The notes: generated from the letters alone by a model not told the origin. Positions 25,923 to 35,681 are shown, counted from the stretch's first letter. The stretch: 64,000 nt of DNA from Aerococcus agrisoli (GCF_003797145.1 NZ_RKMG01000007.1:23269-87268); one strand, 5' to 3'. A program made the numbers and translations.

Positions 25923-28900
25923 TTATTCGTATTTGGCGAAGGTTTCTTGGATGATGCTGTATGATTCTTTGAGACGTTCTGCTGTTAGCGGTACTTCCCA
26001 GTTATCCCATGTGTAAGCCTTGGATGGGGCTTGGTATAGGACTTTATCATTGTCATCTAAGTAGGCTGCGCCGATGGTCATGTTGTCGATATTGATGCTG
26101 GCACCTAGGCCGTCTGCCATGATGTCGCCTTGGAATTCCTTACGGCTTGGATCTTTGGCGGATAGTAGTAACCATGGTAAACGTACTTCGATGATGCCGG
26201 CTTCTTCGTTGACGTAGTAGTCAGCAAGTGAATTGTAGTCTGCTGACGTTGGGTCACCGTTACCTTCAACAAGTTTACCTGTTTCGTAGGCTTTAAATGG
26301 CTCCGTCTTATCTTCATCAACGTTATAGTAGCGTTTGTTTAGGGCTAGTTGAATTGGGCTAAAGTCCCCAGTATTTTTATCTGGTGCGGCTATTTTTTTG
26401 CCTAATAAAAAGTCACTATCAATCGCATATTGTTTGGTGAAGAAGTCGTAGTATTTGTCGACGGTTATACGAGATTCATCCGGATTCAAGTTCAAGACGA
26501 ATTCGGCTTGTTCTGTTAGTTTCAGTCCGTTGAGGCTATTAATCTTGTCGTTCCCTTGTCCTGGTACGGTATCAAAAGTAACAATTGGGTAGCCCTTAGC
26601 GGCTGTGTCGTAATCAATACGTAAGTATAGGTAACGTTCATCATAGTCGGCCCATACGGCTTTTAGGGCCTCATCCGGTGCATCTACGAGTTGCACTTTT
26701 TCTTCTGAGGCATCCCAGTCTGACGTATCGCCGTTGACCTTAATTTTCAGACGGTCAAAGCTCAAAATCCCGAATTGTTGTTCAGAGGTTTGGGCGTTAG
26801 ACCAGAATGGTCGACGGTCTGGGTTGTCGTAATCCATGGTGTTCCAAGTTCGTTTGAACCATTCATCTTGCCATGAGAAGACGATACCACCCATCATGCC
26901 TTCATTGAGAATTTCTTCATACATGTCGCTAACCATTTGGCCCTGTTCTTCTTCAGTGTTACCACCTTGGTCACGTCCAATCACATTTTCATGGGTAATC
27001 CCGCGTGAAGTTGGTAAACCAAATTCAGCGATTAATACTGGCATGTCGTGGGCATTTCTTAATTCGTTCAAGTAAGCGGCGTAAGGGTTATTGTTGCCTC
27101 TAAAGTCCTTATATTCATTGTATTTCTTAGTATAGTTCAAGAAATCTGGATAATACGGATATACATGGTAAGAAGCAAATTGCCCGGTTTCATTGGCTTC
27201 ATTCTTTGTATGAATGAGGTTTGGATTGACGCTGACCATGTCTTCTTTTTCAGATGATTCTGTTGGATGAGACAAGAGGTCGGTTGTTACCCAGTTGGTA
27301 AAGCTCATTGGCCGGTGCACGCCGTAGTTGTCGATTTCATAGGCCATGGTGTAATCCATGTTCTCCGCTAGGAAGTGTTCGATTGGACTGGCATCTTTGG
27401 TTTCAAAGTATTGTCCAGAATAATCGCCTAGGTCGGCATTTTTCTCATTGGTTCCTTGGATCACATCTGGATCCCACTCGGTACCAATCATAAAGCCAAT
27501 CACGTATTGGGAGATGTCGGCGTCATACAATCCATAGGCGTGGCCTGGTACGGCTTCGATCAGTTTGTTACCGTGGATGACATCGACGGTTGAGGTCATT
27601 TGTTCTCTGAAGTCAGATAAAGTAGCTTCATCATAGACATTTTGGGCTTCGACGGACATTTCTTCATTCATCCACACCCCATGGAAGAGGTAAATTGGGG
27701 CATCTTTATGGTTGTTATTGTAATCCAGTAAGGCTTGGTAAAATGCTGGTGGATGGATGGTGTAGACCCGAATGGTATTGGCATTCATCTCACCAATTTG
27801 TTCGAACCAACGAGCATATTCGCTGTAGGTTAGGGCTGCTTCACCAGGGAAGTGGCCGCCATCTGCCATACCAATGTTTACCCCTTTAATGGTAATTGCT
27901 TTCCAACTACCGTCTTCTTGTAACACTTCGAAGCGGTCGCCGGCTACCTTAAATTGATAAGGTGCACTGGCTACGGTATCTTTTTCTGGTTCACTTGTCA
28001 CTGGGTTGGCCTTCATGTCTTCAAATCCTTTCATGATTTGGCCCATCATTGGTGCATACGTTGACCAATAGAAGTCGCCATCTGTCACTTTGGCTACCCA
28101 TTCTTGAATCTTGGCCATGCCTTTGTATTGATAATATGGGGAAACGCTTGTTGTATCATTATAGTCCCCTGCAAAGTAGTAACTTTGATGGTGATCTGTC
28201 ACCAACTGAGTTACTGCTGCAGGTTGAAGAGCAATTTCATGGTTGACCAAGATTTCCTTGGCTGCATCCGTTAGACCAATGTCATAGTTGGCCAAGACGG
28301 TAGTGTCGGGATTTGCTTCAATCACATCAAACCAATAATCGTAACGTGTTGATTTTTTCATACCAAAGAAGTCTTGACCCTCTTCGGTATAGTTCAGGAT
28401 AATCCCTTCACTTGAGAAGTCCTCTCCTTCATCTAGCACGACATAGTCTTGGGTAATGTCGTTGACAAAAAGCATACCTGGGCCATCGTGGTCCCAATCG
28501 GTGATGCTATTTTCTTCTAACCAGTTGGCCACGTCAGAATCGACGTTGGGGTCTAAACTGTTAAAGTAACGCGCCACCCATCCATTCCAACTAATCCCTA
28601 AGTACCGCAGCATTGAATCACGCACGGTTGCATCAGTTGGAGATGCAAAGGTATTATATTCAGCAACCAATAAACTTGGCTTGTCATCCGCAAAACGTTT
28701 AGACATACTTTGCCATTCCGCTAGGGTAAGACCACCATATATTTTTTCTGAGCGTGCCCCAAATTGGTCGGAATGCACATTATCGGTTGGGTCTTTGTAC
28801 ACGCCATAGGTATCCGCAAGATATACGGCATCATAATCGCTATAATCTGTCGGTAGTGGCATTTCGGTATATTCTTCAGTTGTTTCATCGTAAGTGATAC

Positions 28901-29123
28901 CAAAATAGTCTCTCGTCTTATCATAGGGTTTGCCATCTAGATCGGTAATTTTTAAATAATTCAGCACCCAGCTGACGCCGGCATGCTCACGGTAATCATT
29001 TTGGCGTACTGTCTTATCAATCACCGCAACACTGATATCCGGACTCGGTTGTAAGTACCAAATGGCAATGGGTAATAATAGTAAGACTATAACGGTAATC
29101 ATGATTGTGTAGTATCGTTTCAT
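25923..29123 (-). CDS. Large membrane-anchored glycoside hydrolase-like protein
   Basis: 1066 aa, last gene of the receiver-HEAT-GT2 operon (4-bp overlap with GT2). An N-terminal membrane anchor (residues 5-25) is followed by an extracellular domain of about 300 residues of unassigned type (EHAGVSWVLNYL, DAVYLADTYGVY). A TIM-barrel-like region runs from about 410 to 790, with KGVNIGMADGGHFPGEAALT, NANTIRVYTIHPP, FMIGTEWDPD (possible acid/base Glu), ASYHVYPYYPDF and PVLIAEFGLPTSRG (typical clan-A nucleophile Glu). The C-terminal part (from about 810, KVNGDTSDWD…VWADYDERYLYLRIDYD) looks like a CBM9/DOMON-type sugar-binding domain. It probably trims or modifies the polymer made by the adjacent synthase. 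The specific substrate is unknown. Confidence 0.75.
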   Translation of the reverse strand: MKRYYTIMITVIVLLLLPIAIWYLQPSPDISVAVIDKTVRQNDYREHAGVSWVLNYLKITDLDGKPYDKTRDYFGITYDETTEEYTEMPLPTDYSDYDAVYLADTYGVYKDPTDNVHSDQFGARSEKIYGGLTLAEWQSMSKRFADDKPSLLVAEYNTFASPTDATVRDSMLRYLGISWNGWVARYFNSLDPNVDSDVANWLEENSITDWDHDGPGMLFVNDITQDYVVLDEGEDFSSEGIILNYTEEGQDFFGMKKSTRYDYWFDVIEANPDTTVLANYDIGLTDAAKEILVNHEIALQPAAVTQLVTDHHQSYYFAGDYNDTTSVSPYYQYKGMAKIQEWVAKVTDGDFYWSTYAPMMGQIMKGFEDMKANPVTSEPEKDTVASAPYQFKVAGDRFEVLQEDGSWKAITIKGVNIGMADGGHFPGEAALTYSEYARWFEQIGEMNANTIRVYTIHPPAFYQALLDYNNNHKDAPIYLFHGVWMNEEMSVEAQNVYDEATLSDFREQMTSTVDVIHGNKLIEAVPGHAYGLYDADISQYVIGFMIGTEWDPDVIQGTNEKNADLGDYSGQYFETKDASPIEHFLAENMDYTMAYEIDNYGVHRPMSFTNWVTTDLLSHPTESSEKEDMVSVNPNLIHTKNEANETGQFASYHVYPYYPDFLNYTKKYNEYKDFRGNNNPYAAYLNELRNAHDMPVLIAEFGLPTSRGITHENVIGRDQGGNTEEEQGQMVSDMYEEILNEGMMGGIVFSWQDEWFKRTWNTMDYDNPDRRPFWSNAQTSEQQFGILSFDRLKIKVNGDTSDWDASEEKVQLVDAPDEALKAVWADYDERYLYLRIDYDTAAKGYPIVTFDTVPGQGNDKINSLNGLKLTEQAEFVLNLNPDESRITVDKYYDFFTKQYAIDSDFLLGKKIAAPDKNTGDFSPIQLALNKRYYNVDEDKTEPFKAYETGKLVEGNGDPTSADYNSLADYYVNEEAGIIEVRLPWLLLSAKDPSRKEFQGDIMADGLGASINIDNMTIGAAYLDDNDKVLYQAPSKAYTWDNWEVPLTAERLKESYSIIQETFAKYE

Positions 29124-30532
29124 TTTTTATCAGCCTCTTTATTAAAACCTATACGTTCCATGACACCCCACTCGGTATTCCCGCGAATCGTATTGTAAAT
29201 ACCTTCTAAACGCCAGAATACATTCAGTGGTCGGTACCAGAAAAATTCAGTTAGGGAAATAATGACCATACGGAAAAGTCCGCTGGTAGAAATATAAGTT
29301 TGCGTCGTAATACTGTCCAACATCAACGCACCAATCGTATAAATGGCACTGTATATCAGGAATAGAACCGCCAGCAAGACGGCTACCTCTACATAAATGT
29401 TGCCGTAGAAGAAAGATACAATAATAAAGACAATACTGAACATTTCAATCACAGGCCCGATTGCTTCCACAATCCAGTAGTATGGCATAGAAATCATGCC
29501 GATAGCGCCGTATTTGGGGTTGAAAAGCATGTCAATGTGTTTGATGAGACTGGCCAATAAGCCTTGATGCCATCGACGTCGTTGACGGCGAAGGATGCTT
29601 AATGACTGCGGTGCTTCCGTATAACAAATCGGGTCCGGGACAGAGATAATCTTTTTATCCGATTTACGATCTTTAATTAGTTTATGAATTTTGACGACGA
29701 GTTCCATGTCTTCCCCAATCATGTCGGTTGAGTAACCGCCGGCGTCGACTACCCATTGTTTGTCGAAAATGGAGAAGGCACCTGAAATGATCAGTAGTAG
29801 ATTGAACTGACTCAAGGCGATCCGACCAATCAGGAAGGAACGCACGTATTCAATCGATTGAATCAATACGAGTGGAGACGAATAGCTTTCGGGCTCTTCG
29901 AATGCACCTAGTTCAACGCGCATTTCGTTAGCTGTCCGAATCGTGCCTCCCGCTGCGACAACTTGACCGTTTGATGCGACAACTGGTTCCATTACATGGA
30001 TCAGCGCGTCACGGTGAAGGATGGAGTCGCCATCGATTGAGCAGACGTATGGGTAATGAGATAGGTTAATGCCGGCATTTAGCGCATCGGCTTTCCCCCC
30101 GTTGACCTTTTCAATCAGGTACAAATGTGGGTGCAAGCGTGATTGGAATATTTGTAGAATTTCTTTTGAGGGAATTTGTAGGCGAACGGCCTCGAAAATC
30201 GGAATCATATCAAATTCTTTGATCATCTTTTCCTGAGTATCATCTTTCGAACCGTCATTGACCACGATAATTTCAACCATGGCATAGTTTAAGTTTAATA
30301 GGGAATGGACACTACTTAGAATCCCACTTGATTCGTTGTAGGCCGGCACGATAATGGAAACTGGCTTCAAGGCATCCATACTTTGATTACGACGGTTGGT
30401 ATCTTCGCGGTCTAGACCGACGAAACGGCGCAAACTGAAGAAGGCGGTCACCAGCATCCAAGCGTAACTAATAATAACAATTGCCATATAGATGGATAAA
30501 ATGACACCTATGACATTTAAGGTTTGCTGCAT
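29120..30532 (-). CDS. Processive family-2 glycosyltransferase (IcaA/BcsA-like)
   Basis: Membrane polysaccharide synthase, 470 aa. One N-terminal span is followed by the GT2 domain: VSIIVPAYNESSGI, the DxD-type VCSIDGDSILHRDAL, GEDMELVVKIHK and the QRRRWHQGLL (QxxRW) motif that marks processive enzymes. Three or four C-terminal spans follow. This suggests synthesis and export of a beta-linked homopolymer such as a poly-hexosamine or glucan; which one cannot be told. It overlaps the HEAT-protein stop by one base and the glycosidase start by 4 bp, indicating tight coupling. Confidence 0.88.
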   Translation of the reverse strand: MQQTLNVIGVILSIYMAIVIISYAWMLVTAFFSLRRFVGLDREDTNRRNQSMDALKPVSIIVPAYNESSGILSSVHSLLNLNYAMVEIIVVNDGSKDDTQEKMIKEFDMIPIFEAVRLQIPSKEILQIFQSRLHPHLYLIEKVNGGKADALNAGINLSHYPYVCSIDGDSILHRDALIHVMEPVVASNGQVVAAGGTIRTANEMRVELGAFEEPESYSSPLVLIQSIEYVRSFLIGRIALSQFNLLLIISGAFSIFDKQWVVDAGGYSTDMIGEDMELVVKIHKLIKDRKSDKKIISVPDPICYTEAPQSLSILRRQRRRWHQGLLASLIKHIDMLFNPKYGAIGMISMPYYWIVEAIGPVIEMFSIVFIIVSFFYGNIYVEVAVLLAVLFLIYSAIYTIGALMLDSITTQTYISTSGLFRMVIISLTEFFWYRPLNVFWRLEGIYNTIRGNTEWGVMERIGFNKEADKK

Positions 30533-31587
30533 TAAGCAATACCTCCTTTCGTTTTGAGCAGAAATGCTCGGCTCACATCAACGGCGTATTTATCATCGGA
30601 ATTTTCCATGATATCACGTAAAACAGCACGCCCATTGTGGGTTAAGGATAGTACGCGCGCAGCTTCATTGCGGACCCACCAAGTGGGGTCTTCAATCAAG
30701 TTGCGATACACTGTTTCATTTTCACTAATCGGACGTTTGGCGAAAATCTTCGCCACCATTAGGCGTTCTTGCCAAATGTCGGAATCCATAAAGGAAAGAA
30801 TTTTCTCTCTATCTGAAATAATTGTCCCCTCACTCATGGCTTTTAGTGCCCGGATGCGAATTTCTTGATCTTCATCATCCAATAGCGCCATCAAGTTGTA
30901 ATGGTCTGAAAAAGTCGGATGTTTGCCCGCAATATCGATAAAGGCATATTGACCAACCTTATTTAATGATTGGAACATCGGAACAAGCATATTTTTTATC
31001 TGTTGTGACATACCAATAAACAGTTGTTTAAATTGGTATTCCGAAAGATTATCTTGATATTTGATCAATTGATCTACAAATTCTTCCGGTAAGATTTCTT
31101 GGTAAATTTGCAACAAGGTAAAGGTTTCATCTATTGATTTAGGTTTATCCATCATGTCACGTAAGACCGTATTCAAGGTCGTCATGTGGAAACCCGCCAC
31201 GCGCCGTAAGGTATTCATACGCACTGACCAGCGACGATTACTCAATTTTTTTTGGTAGTCTTCAGTCAGGTATTTATCCGCAAAAAATTGCGTTTGATCA
31301 CGAATGACACTGTCCTGTGTATTTCGGTTGTAGGATAAAAGAATAGATTCAATGGCCTTCAGTTCGGCCGTATTTTCCCACAATAATTGCTTATCTAATG
31401 GCTCTTTTCTGTATAGAAAATTAAACCAAGCACGGTGATTTTTTTGAATATAAGCATCCCTGATATCTTTTTCGATGCGCTTTTGTTTACGTATATGCGC
31501 AAAATAGAAAAAGGATAGGATAATAGCCACGGTTAAAGCGGCCATGGTATAAAGGGTAACACTAAAGAATAGGTTCATCGTCATCAC
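30532..31587 (-). CDS. Membrane protein with HEAT-like repeats
   Basis: About 350 aa. There is one membrane span near the N-terminus (residues 8-28), then a helical cytosolic part. The C-terminal 150 residues contain HEAT/armadillo-type repeats (DEDQEIRIRALKAMSEG, DSDIWQERLMVAKIFAKR, DPTWWVRNEAARVLSLTHNG). HEAT proteins usually act as protein-binding scaffolds, so it probably couples the receiver protein or the synthase to regulation. It overlaps the receiver gene by about 25 bp. The ATG at 31587, 31584 or 31578 could be used; the region lies inside the preceding gene and gives no clear choice. Confidence 0.75.
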   Translation of the reverse strand: MMTMNLFFSVTLYTMAALTVAIILSFFYFAHIRKQKRIEKDIRDAYIQKNHRAWFNFLYRKEPLDKQLLWENTAELKAIESILLSYNRNTQDSVIRDQTQFFADKYLTEDYQKKLSNRRWSVRMNTLRRVAGFHMTTLNTVLRDMMDKPKSIDETFTLLQIYQEILPEEFVDQLIKYQDNLSEYQFKQLFIGMSQQIKNMLVPMFQSLNKVGQYAFIDIAGKHPTFSDHYNLMALLDDEDQEIRIRALKAMSEGTIISDREKILSFMDSDIWQERLMVAKIFAKRPISENETVYRNLIEDPTWWVRNEAARVLSLTHNGRAVLRDIMENSDDKYAVDVSRAFLLKTKGGIA

Positions 31588-31987
31588 TAAACCTTTCTAT
31601 GACACGCTCCATATAAGCTTGTAACACACGTAGATTAAAAGGTCGATTCAGAAAATCATCGATACCTACTTTAAAGGCATGAATAATTTCTTCTTCAGTA
31701 ATCCCCATCGACATCATGATAATAAATATCTGCTTATACTGCGGCAATTCTCGCGCCATTTTTGTCACATCAAAACCATCTAGTTTACTTAAGTTATCAT
31801 TAACCAAAACGATCTGTTTTTCCCAGCTGTCAAAAATTGGGGACTGCACGTAAGCCAGGCCATCAGCGAACAAGCGGATTTATAAATCAACGCCGTCCAC
31901 ATGAATATCCTCCGCCAACAAGCGTAAAATATCTGCAAATACTTCGTCATCATCGATGATTGACAAGTGAATTTTTTGGTTAGTCAT
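31562..31987 (-). pseudogene. Response-regulator receiver domain gene with in-frame stop
   Basis: From a good ATG at 31987 (GGGGGA site six bases away) the frame reads MTNQKIHLSIIDDDEVFADI, the receiver N-terminus with its acidic cluster. It hits TAA at codon 36 (31882-31880), then continues in the same frame as IRLFADGLAYVQ… to the natural end. The downstream part has the phospho-Asp region IVLVNDNLSKLDGFDV, a Ser at the usual Thr position (MMSMG) and Arg in place of the conserved Lys (FLNRPFN). No output domain follows. So it is a single-domain, partly degenerate receiver interrupted by one nonsense codon; a TTG restart at 31873 lacks a ribosome site. Confidence 0.8.
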
Positions 31988-32108
31988 AATAATCCCCCAC
32001 AAACACGTGCTTTTTGTTTTTTCTTTTCTTAATTTAATTATAAAGGTTCAGCTTCTTCTCCGTCCATTTTAACTTAAAATATATCAAAAGATAGTTAGAA
32101 AACCCCAC

Positions 32109-32158
32109 TGTATACGTTTCCAATTATAGCATACATAAAGGCTTTATTGGCCTTTATG
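32109..32158 (-). promoter_or_regulatory. Promoter of polysaccharide operon with cre site and upstream dyad
   Basis: On the minus strand an extended -10, TGCTATAAT (-10 at 32123-32128), is followed at once by TGGAAACGTATACA (32122-32109), a full match to the CcpA cre consensus TGNAANCGNWNNCA. In place of a -35 there is a perfect inverted repeat CATAAAGGC-N7-GCCTTTATG (32134-32158). The layout suggests activator-dependent start plus catabolite repression by roadblock. Confidence 0.65.
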
Positions 32159-32181
32159 AAAATAAAGATTAATACAAAAAT

Positions 32182-32221
32182 ACCCACAAATTTTGCCAAT
32201 CATTTCGGCACATTTGTGGGT
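32182..32221 (-). terminator. Terminator of nrdHIEF
   Basis: ACCCACAAAT and ATTTGTGGGT pair, with an inner TGCC/GGCA, followed by T5 on the minus strand. It separates nrdF from the polysaccharide promoter. Confidence 0.85.
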
Positions 32222-32271
32222 AAAAAACGTATAAATTATTAGAAGGAATTGAGAACGGCTTTTTCTCTCAT

Positions 32272-32412
32272 CCCAAGTCGAGCTCGGACCTCTCATCCTT
32301 TAGTTGAGCTCGCTTGGGCAGACAGGTCTCCACTTCGGAAATATTTGCAGCAAGTTGCACTTGCTACTGCATATTCCCTCCAGTGCTACCTGTCTTAACG
32401 CCCGCGCTCACA
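32272..32412. repeat. Long hairpin repeat, copy A
   Basis: A nested inverted repeat of about 90 nt: GGGC, AGACAGGT, GGAA-TAT, TGCAG and CAAG each find their complement in order on the other arm (32322-32403 core). Beside it a second stem, CCCAAG…CGAGCTC with GAGCTCG…CTTGGG, spans 32272-32319. The outer sequence (TGGGCAGACAGGTCTCCACTT … GTCT-AACG-CCGCG-TCACA) recurs at 49358-49425. It is intergenic, directly after nrdF. Confidence 0.75.
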
Positions 32413-32419
32413 TCCTTAT

Positions 32420-33430
32420 TTAAAAGTCGTAGTCGTCTTCGTCCATGGCTTCTGATTCACCCATTAGGTATGAGTTCCCTACTTGTGAGAAGAAGTCGTG
32501 GTTGCTTGAATCGGTTGAGATACCGTTCATAACGATTGGATTGACATTTTCAGCCATTCCGTCTGGATAGAAGGCTTCAAAACCTAGATTTTGCAAGGCT
32601 TTATTGGCATTGTAGTGTACAAAAGTATTTACTTCTTGTGTCCAACCAACTTGTGTGTAAATTTCTTCTGTATATTTTTCTTCATTTTCCATCAAGTCGA
32701 ATAATAAAGCGTACATCCAATCTTTCAAGGCGTTTTGTTCTTCAACTGGTAAAGCATTATAGCCTTTTTGGAATTTGTAGCCTAAGTAAGTCCCATGAAC
32801 AGACTCATCACGGATAATCAATTTGATGATTTCCGCTACATTTTCTAGTTTGTTGTTACCTAGATACCAAAGTGGCGCATAGAAACCTGAGTAGAATAAA
32901 TAGGTTTCTAGGAAAACACTGGCTACTTTACGTTGTAATCCCGTACCGTTTTGGTAAATTTCGTTGATTCTTCTAGCTTTGTATTGTAAATATTCATTGT
33001 TGTTGGCCCAGTCAAAAATTTCATCAATTTCACGACTCGTATTCAATGAAATAAAAATTGTTGAATAAGATTTAGCATGGACTGATTCCATGAACAAGAT
33101 GTTGTTTAAGACAGCTTCCTCATGTTGCGTACGCACTGCGTCACGCATCACATTTGCGCCCTCTTCAGACTGCAAAGTATCCAAAGCGGTTAACCCAGCA
33201 AAAGCTTTATTTACAACATCACGTTCTTCATCTTTTAATAAGCGCCAGTCGTCACGGTCATTAGAGACCGGAATACGTGTGTCCAACCAAAATTGGCTGG
33301 TTAATTTTTCCCAAGTAGACTTATCAATCGCATCCTCTACCCGGTCCCAGTCAATCGATTTATAGTAAGTAACATTGTCATTGGTCGGTTCTCCGCCAAT
33401 AATTTGATTAAAATATTTTTTCTCCGTCAT
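32420..33430 (-). CDS. nrdF: Class Ib ribonucleotide reductase, beta subunit
   Basis: Metal-cofactor/tyrosyl-radical subunit of the aerobic reductase that makes dNTPs, 336 aa. Metal-ligand regions are FAGLTALDTLQ (Asp), NNILFMESVHAKSYS (Glu/His) and IIRDESVHGTYLGYKFQ (Glu/His). Mn2-tyrosyl assembly in this class needs NrdI, which is encoded in the same operon. It follows nrdE by about 50 bp. Confidence 0.97.
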   Translation of the reverse strand: MTEKKYFNQIIGGEPTNDNVTYYKSIDWDRVEDAIDKSTWEKLTSQFWLDTRIPVSNDRDDWRLLKDEERDVVNKAFAGLTALDTLQSEEGANVMRDAVRTQHEEAVLNNILFMESVHAKSYSTIFISLNTSREIDEIFDWANNNEYLQYKARRINEIYQNGTGLQRKVASVFLETYLFYSGFYAPLWYLGNNKLENVAEIIKLIIRDESVHGTYLGYKFQKGYNALPVEEQNALKDWMYALLFDLMENEEKYTEEIYTQVGWTQEVNTFVHYNANKALQNLGFEAFYPDGMAENVNPIVMNGISTDSSNHDFFSQVGNSYLMGESEAMDEDDYDF

Positions 33431-33482
33431 GGTGATGGTGTCCTCCTAGATCCTGTGTGATGATAACCTGCAGCAACAAATC

Positions 33483-35681
33483 CTAAATTAAGCATGACTC
33501 ACATTGATCTACACCAATCTCTTTGGCGAAGTCATCGGTGTATGTACGCACATAATAAATCGATTTGATCCCTTTTGTCCAGGCGTAGTTACGTAAGCGG
33601 TTTAAATCGCGTGTGGTCATCTTATCGGTGCTGCCATTTTTCCATTCATACAAACCTTCTGGAATCGTCGATTTCATGAATAAAGTCAGTGACATCCCTT
33701 GGTCAATATGTTGCTGTGCCACGGCATACGTATCAATTACCTTCCGCATATCAGTGTCATAAGCAGACTCATAATACTTAATTGTGTCGTTATCCAAATA
33801 AGGCGCAGGATAATACATAGAACCAATATTTGTTTCTTGGCGATTCTCAATCAAATGCACAATTGGATGCAATGATGAAGACGCCTCATTGATATAGGAA
33901 ATTGATCCCGTCGGTGCAACCGTCAATAGGTAGGCATTATATAAGCCATCTCTCATAATATCTTCGTTTAGTGCCGCCCAATCATCCGGCGTTGGCACAG
34001 GGATATTCGCAAAGATTTCTGCTACTTTTTCTGACTTGAAGGTAAAAGGACTTTGCCCATCGATATAGCGTTCACGGATATAAGACCCATCAGCATAAGC
34101 TGATTTGTCAAATTCAAAGAAGCTTTCCCCACGCTCGTGCGCGATACGGTTGCTGGTTTTCAATGCGTAGAATCGTAAGACACGGAAGTAGGCGTCAGTT
34201 AATTCTAGTGCTTCTTCTGAACCATAGTGAATATGGTTGGTCGCAAGTGCCGTATGCAAGCCCATAGCCCCTAAGCCAACAGAATTGTAGGCCGCATTAC
34301 CGCGTTCCACACTCGGAACTGCTTTGATGGAAGTCATATCTGATACTGCGGTTAAGGCACGGACAGCAATATCAATTGATCGTTCAATATCCCCTGTTTT
34401 CAACATTTCAGTGATGTTGGTTGACGCTAGGTTACATGAAATATCTAGGCCCACTGATGCATAAGACAAGTCTTCATTCAGTTCAGAAGGTGATTGCACT
34501 TGCATGATTTCTGAACACAAGTTAGACATGGTAATGGTCCCATGAATTGGATTTTCACGGTTAGCTGTATCGATGTTGACGATATATGGGTAACCAGACT
34601 CTTGTTGTAATTTAGAAATTTCTTGTTCCAATTCACGGGCATTGATTTTATATTTTTTGATGTCTTTGTTGGCGACCATTTCTTCATAGTGTGTGGTGAT
34701 GTCTACATACCCGAAAGGCTGTCCATAGATTCTTTCGACGTCGTAAGGGCTGAATAGATACATCGGTTCATTGGTCTTCAAGAGTTCGTAGTATTTGTCC
34801 GGTACGACGAGGCCAAGTGACAGTGTTTTGACACGTATTTTTTCGTCAGCATTCTCTTTTTTCGTAGATAAAAATTCATAGACATCTGGGTGGAAGGCGT
34901 TCAGATAGACTACGCCGGCACCGTTTCGTTGACCCAATTGGTTGGCATATGAAAAGGCGTCTTCTAGTAACTTCATCACGGGTACGACGCCTGAACCAGC
35001 GTTTTCGATACCTTTGATGACAGAACCTGCTTCACGCAAGTTGGATAAGTTTACGCCCACGCCACCACCACGTTTGGATAGTTGTAAGGATGAATTGATG
35101 GCACGCCCGATGGATTCCATGTTGTCTTGGACATCGATTAGGAAGCAGGATACCATTTCACCGCGGCGCTTTTTACCAGCGTTTAGGAAAGTCGGTGTCG
35201 CCATTTGCAGACGGTGTTTGATATGTTCTTCAGCAATGCCCCAAGCCAATTCTTCATCACCATTGGCTAGATACAATGCCACAAAGGCAATGCGGTCTTC
35301 GTAGCGTTCTAGGAATCGCTTGTTGTCGTTAGTTTTCAAGGCATATTGGGTATAGAACTTGTAGGCTGCCATAAATGATTTAAAGCGGAATTTATAGCTA
35401 TAAAGGTGATCAAATAGTGATTTGATAAAGTCAAAATCATATTTTTCGATAAAATCGCGTTCGATATAGTCGTTATCAATTAAGAAATGAATTTTTTCGT
35501 GTAATGAATGAAAGAAGACAGTATTGGGATTCACATATTCTAAGAAATAGGCGCGCACTGCTTCCTTATCCTTGTTCAGTTGAATTTGTTTTTCAGCTGT
35601 CGGAATATTTACCATATTATTCAATCTGAAGTAGGTGATTTCTTTGGTATTTTCAATGCTCAATTTTTTCGTATTGGTCAA
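33483..35681 (-). CDS. nrdE: Class Ib ribonucleotide reductase, alpha subunit
   Basis: Catalytic subunit reducing ribonucleoside diphosphates, 732 aa. Key segments are NAGKKRRGEMVSCFLIDV (active-site Cys), NLCSEI (radical-site Cys), LTVAPTGSISYINEASS and the C-terminal redox tail GVDQCESCLI, the Cys pair reduced by NrdH. The start appears to be a TTG at 35681, ten bases after AAAGGAG and inside the end of nrdI; an alternative TTG 18 bases later cannot be excluded. Confidence 0.96.
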   Translation of the reverse strand: MTNTKKLSIENTKEITYFRLNNMVNIPTAEKQIQLNKDKEAVRAYFLEYVNPNTVFFHSLHEKIHFLIDNDYIERDFIEKYDFDFIKSLFDHLYSYKFRFKSFMAAYKFYTQYALKTNDNKRFLERYEDRIAFVALYLANGDEELAWGIAEEHIKHRLQMATPTFLNAGKKRRGEMVSCFLIDVQDNMESIGRAINSSLQLSKRGGGVGVNLSNLREAGSVIKGIENAGSGVVPVMKLLEDAFSYANQLGQRNGAGVVYLNAFHPDVYEFLSTKKENADEKIRVKTLSLGLVVPDKYYELLKTNEPMYLFSPYDVERIYGQPFGYVDITTHYEEMVANKDIKKYKINARELEQEISKLQQESGYPYIVNIDTANRENPIHGTITMSNLCSEIMQVQSPSELNEDLSYASVGLDISCNLASTNITEMLKTGDIERSIDIAVRALTAVSDMTSIKAVPSVERGNAAYNSVGLGAMGLHTALATNHIHYGSEEALELTDAYFRVLRFYALKTSNRIAHERGESFFEFDKSAYADGSYIRERYIDGQSPFTFKSEKVAEIFANIPVPTPDDWAALNEDIMRDGLYNAYLLTVAPTGSISYINEASSSLHPIVHLIENRQETNIGSMYYPAPYLDNDTIKYYESAYDTDMRKVIDTYAVAQQHIDQGMSLTLFMKSTIPEGLYEWKNGSTDKMTTRDLNRLRNYAWTKGIKSIYYVRTYTDDFAKEIGVDQCESCLI

